A DNA stretch of 10,496 nucleotides from Clostridia bacterium (GTDB lineage: Bacteria; Bacillota; Clostridia; Oscillospirales; CAG-272): NCBI GenBank assembly GCA_029010655.1, contig JAQXKW010000127.1, forward strand, positions 1 through 10,496, given 5' to 3'. The position numbers and the translations under genes are program-made. Shown piece by piece: positions 7,561 to 10,496 of the stretch. The notes beneath the pieces are model-generated. The model was not told the origin of the DNA. It worked only from the letters and a program-made list of their open reading frames with translations, and did no database searches. Numbering within the stretch: position 1 is the first letter of the stretch; every line of letters begins with the position of its first letter.

Positions 7561-8331
7561 ATGAATCGCGAAATTGTAAAGTCGTTTATTAAAATGCTTC
7601 TTCCGGCCTTAGCGGCAATAACCGCAATCATTTGTGCAATATACGGCTTCGGATGGTTTTCCATGTCGCACCAAGTTGCGGCAAGCGGCAAGAATATACA
7701 TACCAAGGACGTGGGCGTGCTGGAGATTCGTGAGCTTCCCGACGGAATTGACATCAGCGCCGAAACGGTTGAAGGCATTGAATACAGACTGCCCATCAAC
7801 AAAAAGCTTACAAAACTGTGCCCCACCGCTTCCGGCAACTTTACTTTCTATGTGTACGACAGCTCTTCCGAGGCGCAGATACCCTATTCTTTTCTGTTCA
7901 GATTATCTGTGGAGAACGACAGGACCTGCGAGAATGAGGGCTTTTACCCCAATACCGATGCAGAGGAAAGGGAACTGGCTAAGCAGTATATCAATTCTCA
8001 TCTGCTGTTTTTTAAGGAATACGATGAAGAAGCAAAACGTTATAAAGGCTGGATGAAATCCGGTGAGCTGATGAGATGCACGGCAGAGGAAAATCCCAAA
8101 GAGATCACCGTATACTGGGTGTGGGTAGATCAGTATAAGCAGATTTTCGAAGAAAACAGCGTCCTGATTGACGAGGAGACCAGAAAAAGTATAGCGTCAT
8201 ATTATGAGACAAATCCCGAATTGATACTGGCGGACGGCGCAGGGAATGCAGAGGATTACAATGTGGCAGACACGCTTATCGGTATGACAATAAAGGACGT
8301 ATGCTTTTTAATTGATGTCGTCAAAGACTGA
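7561..8331 (+). CDS. SipW-type exported surface protein (pilin/matrix-like), first of three
   Basis: A 256-residue protein anchored or exported by an N-terminal segment. Basic residues (NREIVKSFIK) are followed by a hydrophobic stretch at about 11-31 and the junction GFGWFSMSHQVAASG (30-43). An aromatic 'WFS' just after the hydrophobic core is typical of proteins cleaved by SipW-type signal peptidases, as in TasA/camelysin-like families. The rest is a mixed alpha/beta external domain with three cysteines beyond the leader, an ITVYWVWVD strand (about residues 180-188) and no sorting motif. It is the first gene after the 72-base gap that follows the sensor gene, and starts a run of three related-looking but sequence-divergent clients. 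Function is inferred from the leader and neighbours; the mature domain family is not recognised. Confidence 0.75.
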   Translation: MNREIVKSFIKMLLPALAAITAIICAIYGFGWFSMSHQVAASGKNIHTKDVGVLEIRELPDGIDISAETVEGIEYRLPINKKLTKLCPTASGNFTFYVYDSSSEAQIPYSFLFRLSVENDRTCENEGFYPNTDAEERELAKQYINSHLLFFKEYDEEAKRYKGWMKSGELMRCTAEENPKEITVYWVWVDQYKQIFEENSVLIDEETRKSIASYYETNPELILADGAGNAEDYNVADTLIGMTIKDVCFLIDVVKD

Positions 8332-8336
8332 AGGAG
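8331..8336 (+). promoter_or_regulatory. Ribosome binding site fixing the start at 8345
   Basis: AAGGAG overlaps the last base of the previous stop codon and sits 8 bases before ATG 8345. It rejects the in-frame ATG at 8312, which lies inside the previous gene. Confidence 0.8.
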
Positions 8337-8344
8337 TAAAAATT

Positions 8345-9106
8345 ATGAGAGGAAAATTGCATATATCAAGCAAAATAGCCGGGTTAGTTTTAACCTTAAC
8401 TCTCATATTGATGGCAGTAGTACCGCTTTATGCGTGGTATGCTATGACAAATCGGCTCAGCCTTACGGAAAAAATGGAAGTTGATATGCCGCCGACAATC
8501 TATATTAAGGACGATAATCTGCAGGAAATTACATCATTTAATCTGGACGGATTGACAATCGGCGAGGAGTATAACGAAGTATTCTGTGTATCTCCGGCAA
8601 TCGTGGGGTCTGTAAACAGCTTTTTTCTGGGAGTAATATACTCGGAAAATTTGGGAATGAACATAAATCTCTATCCCGTATATTCCGTAGCCGATACCGA
8701 ACCGTCTGCGGATACGCTGTATGAGAGCCGAGTTATTAACAGCACGCCGTATTACTTTCAGTTCCGAAAGGAAAAGCAGGACGGCTCCGATAATATTGCG
8801 GACACATATACATATAAGGAAACCTACGGAAACTGGAACGACGATCAAAGACCCGCTGTGGACAGCCCGTACTACGGGAACCTTAACTACGGCGTCTTTA
8901 AGTCGTACGATAACAACTTGTTTTCGGCAGTACAGCCGCCGAATACCCCCGATTTAATTGATGAACTTAACGATACCAGCCGCAGCCGCTTCTTTATTCT
9001 GAACGTTACATGGCGCGATGATATAGACTATCAGGGCGAGGCAAACGTCAAAGAGGCGGACATAGTATACATTGTAGCAAAGGGTACGATGAAACTGACT
9101 CAATAG
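8345..9106 (+). CDS. SipW-type exported surface protein (pilin/matrix-like), second of three
   Basis: A 253-residue protein. A basic N-terminus (MRGKLHISSK) precedes a hydrophobic segment at about 11-30 and the junction PLYAWYAMTNRLS (27-39). The Ala-aromatic junction matches SipW-processed leaders, with cleavage plausible after Ala30. The mature part has many Tyr, Asn, Asp and Ser residues, little charge clustering, and a strand FFILNVTW (about residues 219-226). It ends KEADIVYIVAKGTMKLTQ, a beta-rich end I associate with this class of clostridial exported protein. Only 13 bases separate it from the previous client and 12 from the next, so the three are very probably co-translated in fixed order. 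No transpeptidase sorting motif is present, so it is either retained by assembly or released. The mature domain family is not recognised. Confidence 0.75.
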   Translation: MRGKLHISSKIAGLVLTLTLILMAVVPLYAWYAMTNRLSLTEKMEVDMPPTIYIKDDNLQEITSFNLDGLTIGEEYNEVFCVSPAIVGSVNSFFLGVIYSENLGMNINLYPVYSVADTEPSADTLYESRVINSTPYYFQFRKEKQDGSDNIADTYTYKETYGNWNDDQRPAVDSPYYGNLNYGVFKSYDNNLFSAVQPPNTPDLIDELNDTSRSRFFILNVTWRDDIDYQGEANVKEADIVYIVAKGTMKLTQ

Positions 9107-9118
9107 GTGTATAAAATT

Positions 9119-10060
9119 ATGAGTGAAAATAAGAAGAAAAACAAACGAATATTGTTTACTGTTCTTATAGTCATCTGTATCTTTACGGCAGTAACCGTCC
9201 TTGTAAGAGGGGCATATTTTGCCAAGGGCGAATTCAAGGACGTGTTTATAAATAAAAAGGACTATTTCTCGGCAGACGTGCTGTACGGTATTTCATCCCT
9301 TGAAGCCGAAAAAAGCGAGGTCGGCTCCTCCGGCGCGGAGAGAAATATAAATATTTACAACTACAATATTTCCACCGGCGATTTTAACTCATTCGACGTG
9401 GAATTTGACGTTTATGCGTGGCTAGAAAGAGAGCTTCCCGACGGAAAATCGTATGTTCTGTCAAACGCAAACGGCAATAAAATTACCTTCACAAATCAGA
9501 CAGAAGCAAATCCTGTCTTTACAAATATGACGCTTCCCGGCGGAGTGCGTTCTACGGCAACGCTTACGGTTGACTTTGGCTTCAAAGACGACGATGATCT
9601 TACAACATTCCCCGGCTTGTACGTGGTGGCGGTGCCGACTTCTCCGCAAAGGTTAAATAAAGTATTTTTAGGCGCGCTGATTTGTCCCACACGGTCCGAC
9701 GCATTTAATATTGTAAGTGCTTTTGATAACGAAGAATCCGTTGACAAGTATGCCGCTTTTACATATCGGGTGAATACGGTAGGAATAGCGCCCGAAAATG
9801 ATAAAATTCGCATTAAATGGAAATCGGATGCACTGATACTTATCAGAGTAAACGGAGAGGACCCCGAAACCGTTACAGTAAATACAGGCGATTACGGAAA
9901 CGGATTTGACCGTATGATTGAATGGGACGCCGGGTCCGACCAAATGGATTATTTCGTGTTCTTCCGCAATTCCGAAAATCCAATGTGGGACGAACGCCCT
10001 ACATGGGCCGAGCTCCGCGATTTGGTTCAGACAGAACACATAACTGACACGCAAGGATGA
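9119..10060 (+). CDS. TasA/camelysin-like SipW-type exported protein, third of three
   Basis: A 313-residue protein with a very basic N-terminus (SENKKKNKR), a hydrophobic segment at about 11-29 and then VRGAYFAKGEFKDVF (28-42), followed by NKKDYFSADVLYG. The spacing 'A-[YF]F ... N/D-x-F-x-x-G/D' after the leader resembles the mature start of TasA and camelysin, which SipW cleaves before an aromatic residue; cleavage after Ala32 fits. The mature region is beta-rich, with a Thr-rich central section (for instance PGGVRSTATLTVDF at about 140-153), and ends with WDERPTWAELRDL. The start is ATG 9119 with AGGTG at 9105-9109 overlapping the previous stop; the GTG at 9107 falls inside that site and is rejected. 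Of the three clients it most resembles a fibre subunit, but this rests on pattern, not alignment. Confidence 0.75.
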   Translation: MSENKKKNKRILFTVLIVICIFTAVTVLVRGAYFAKGEFKDVFINKKDYFSADVLYGISSLEAEKSEVGSSGAERNINIYNYNISTGDFNSFDVEFDVYAWLERELPDGKSYVLSNANGNKITFTNQTEANPVFTNMTLPGGVRSTATLTVDFGFKDDDDLTTFPGLYVVAVPTSPQRLNKVFLGALICPTRSDAFNIVSAFDNEESVDKYAAFTYRVNTVGIAPENDKIRIKWKSDALILIRVNGEDPETVTVNTGDYGNGFDRMIEWDAGSDQMDYFVFFRNSENPMWDERPTWAELRDLVQTEHITDTQG

Positions 10061-10062
10061 TT

Positions 10063-10496
10063 ATGAAAAACGAAAAACAAAAGAATATTCCAAAAAACTG
10101 TTCCGAAACGGGGGCAGCGTCATGGAAACTTCGTTTTCAGAAGCTGCTTTGCGTGGCTTTGGGACTGGTTATATTAGCCGTCGGTATTCATTTCGGCACC
10201 TCCGTGCAGGTCACGGCACTTGCAATCCCCGATCATTACGGAACCGGATATGGAATCGAAAATCTTGAAAACCTGTCAAACGAGCAATCGTTTGAAGGAA
10301 TACGTTGCAAGGATAAAACCAACAAGGTGTATGCTCTTTCCTTCGGCGAGAATGAAAACGGACTTGTTACCCTGGCGCGTATTTCTCAAAACCATAGCCT
10401 TTACGGATATACCTTTGAAATTGCATTGGGCGGATCTGTTATTCTGGATGTTAAGTACGAAAACGGTTTGCCGATTTCAAACGGAAGTTTCTTCGG
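10063..10496 (+). CDS. Membrane-anchored or secreted protein of unknown family (3' end outside window)
   Basis: An open frame begins at ATG 10063, two bases after the previous stop, and stays open to the right edge, giving 144 codons. AAGGATGA at 10053-10060 can serve as ribosome binding site. A long polar, Lys/Asn-rich N-terminus (about 25 residues) precedes a hydrophobic stretch (LLCVALGLVILAVGI, about 28-42) and then a TALA|IP sequence (51-56) that would suit a conventional Ala-x-Ala signal peptidase site after Ala54. The visible mature part is polar with alternating hydrophobic residues (FEIALGGSVILDVKY) and a few tyrosines, so probably a beta-rich external domain. Unlike its three upstream neighbours it lacks the aromatic WF/YF junction, so it may use the general secretion peptidase or stay anchored. 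The spacing places it in the same operon. Family not recognised. Confidence 0.75.
   Translation, partial: MKNEKQKNIPKNCSETGAASWKLRFQKLLCVALGLVILAVGIHFGTSVQVTALAIPDHYGTGYGIENLENLSNEQSFEGIRCKDKTNKVYALSFGENENGLVTLARISQNHSLYGYTFEIALGGSVILDVKYENGLPISNGSFF

Noticed and set aside
8312..8344. Upstream in-frame ATG at 8312 as the start of the second client protein.
   Set aside because: It overlaps the previous gene by 20 bases and would put extra polar residues before the basic leader, while AAGGAG is ideally placed for ATG 8345.

Overview
The window is a dense, entirely plus-strand run of eleven protein genes, the first cut by the left edge and the last by the right edge. Strong AGGAGG/AAGGAG-type ribosome binding sites, short or negative intergenic gaps (-35 to +72 bases), moderate base composition and the protein families present all suggest a Gram-positive anaerobe of the class Clostridia, probably a gut Oscillospiraceae/Ruminococcus- or Lachnospiraceae-like lineage. 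The organism call is an inference from gene style and families, since no rRNA or other marker is present. I see no RNA gene, mobile element, CRISPR array or convincing terminator or promoter. No gap exceeds 72 bases, so the whole window may be the inside of one long operon whose promoter lies to the left.

Layout. (1) Positions 1-746: the C-terminal part of an exported protein that looks like a client of a SipW-type signal peptidase. (2) 767-1459 and 4353-5018: two different ER/SipW-type (family S26B) signal peptidases, both with Ser/His catalytic signatures and both with a charged, coiled-coil-like C-terminal tail. (3) 1497-4356, between the peptidases: a membrane-anchored AAA+ ATPase with McrB-type signatures, and a partner resembling the DUF2357/McrC family without a recognisable nuclease motif. 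(4) 4984-5208: a 74-residue helical-hairpin protein overlapping the end of the second peptidase gene. (5) 5233-7488: a membrane sensor with a Cache-like external region, a degenerate GGDEF domain and an apparently intact EAL domain, so probably a c-di-GMP phosphodiesterase. (6) 7561-10060: three consecutive single-pass exported proteins with short basic N-termini, one hydrophobic segment and an aromatic 'GWFS / AWYA / AYFA' junction typical of SipW-processed proteins (TasA/camelysin/pilin-like). (7) 10063-end: a further membrane-anchored or secreted protein of unknown family, running off the window.

How it may work together. The signal peptidases would process the surface proteins encoded on both sides, which may assemble into a fibre, pilus or matrix. 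The EAL sensor could couple external cues to c-di-GMP and hence to matrix production. The surprising part is the McrB/McrC-like pair inside an envelope operon. Its ATPase has two membrane segments where McrB proteins usually carry a DNA-reading domain, and its partner lacks an obvious nuclease. The best reading is a motor repurposed from the restriction-type architecture for membrane or surface-protein work (assembly, remodelling or quality control). That role is inference; the motifs and gene order are directly visible.
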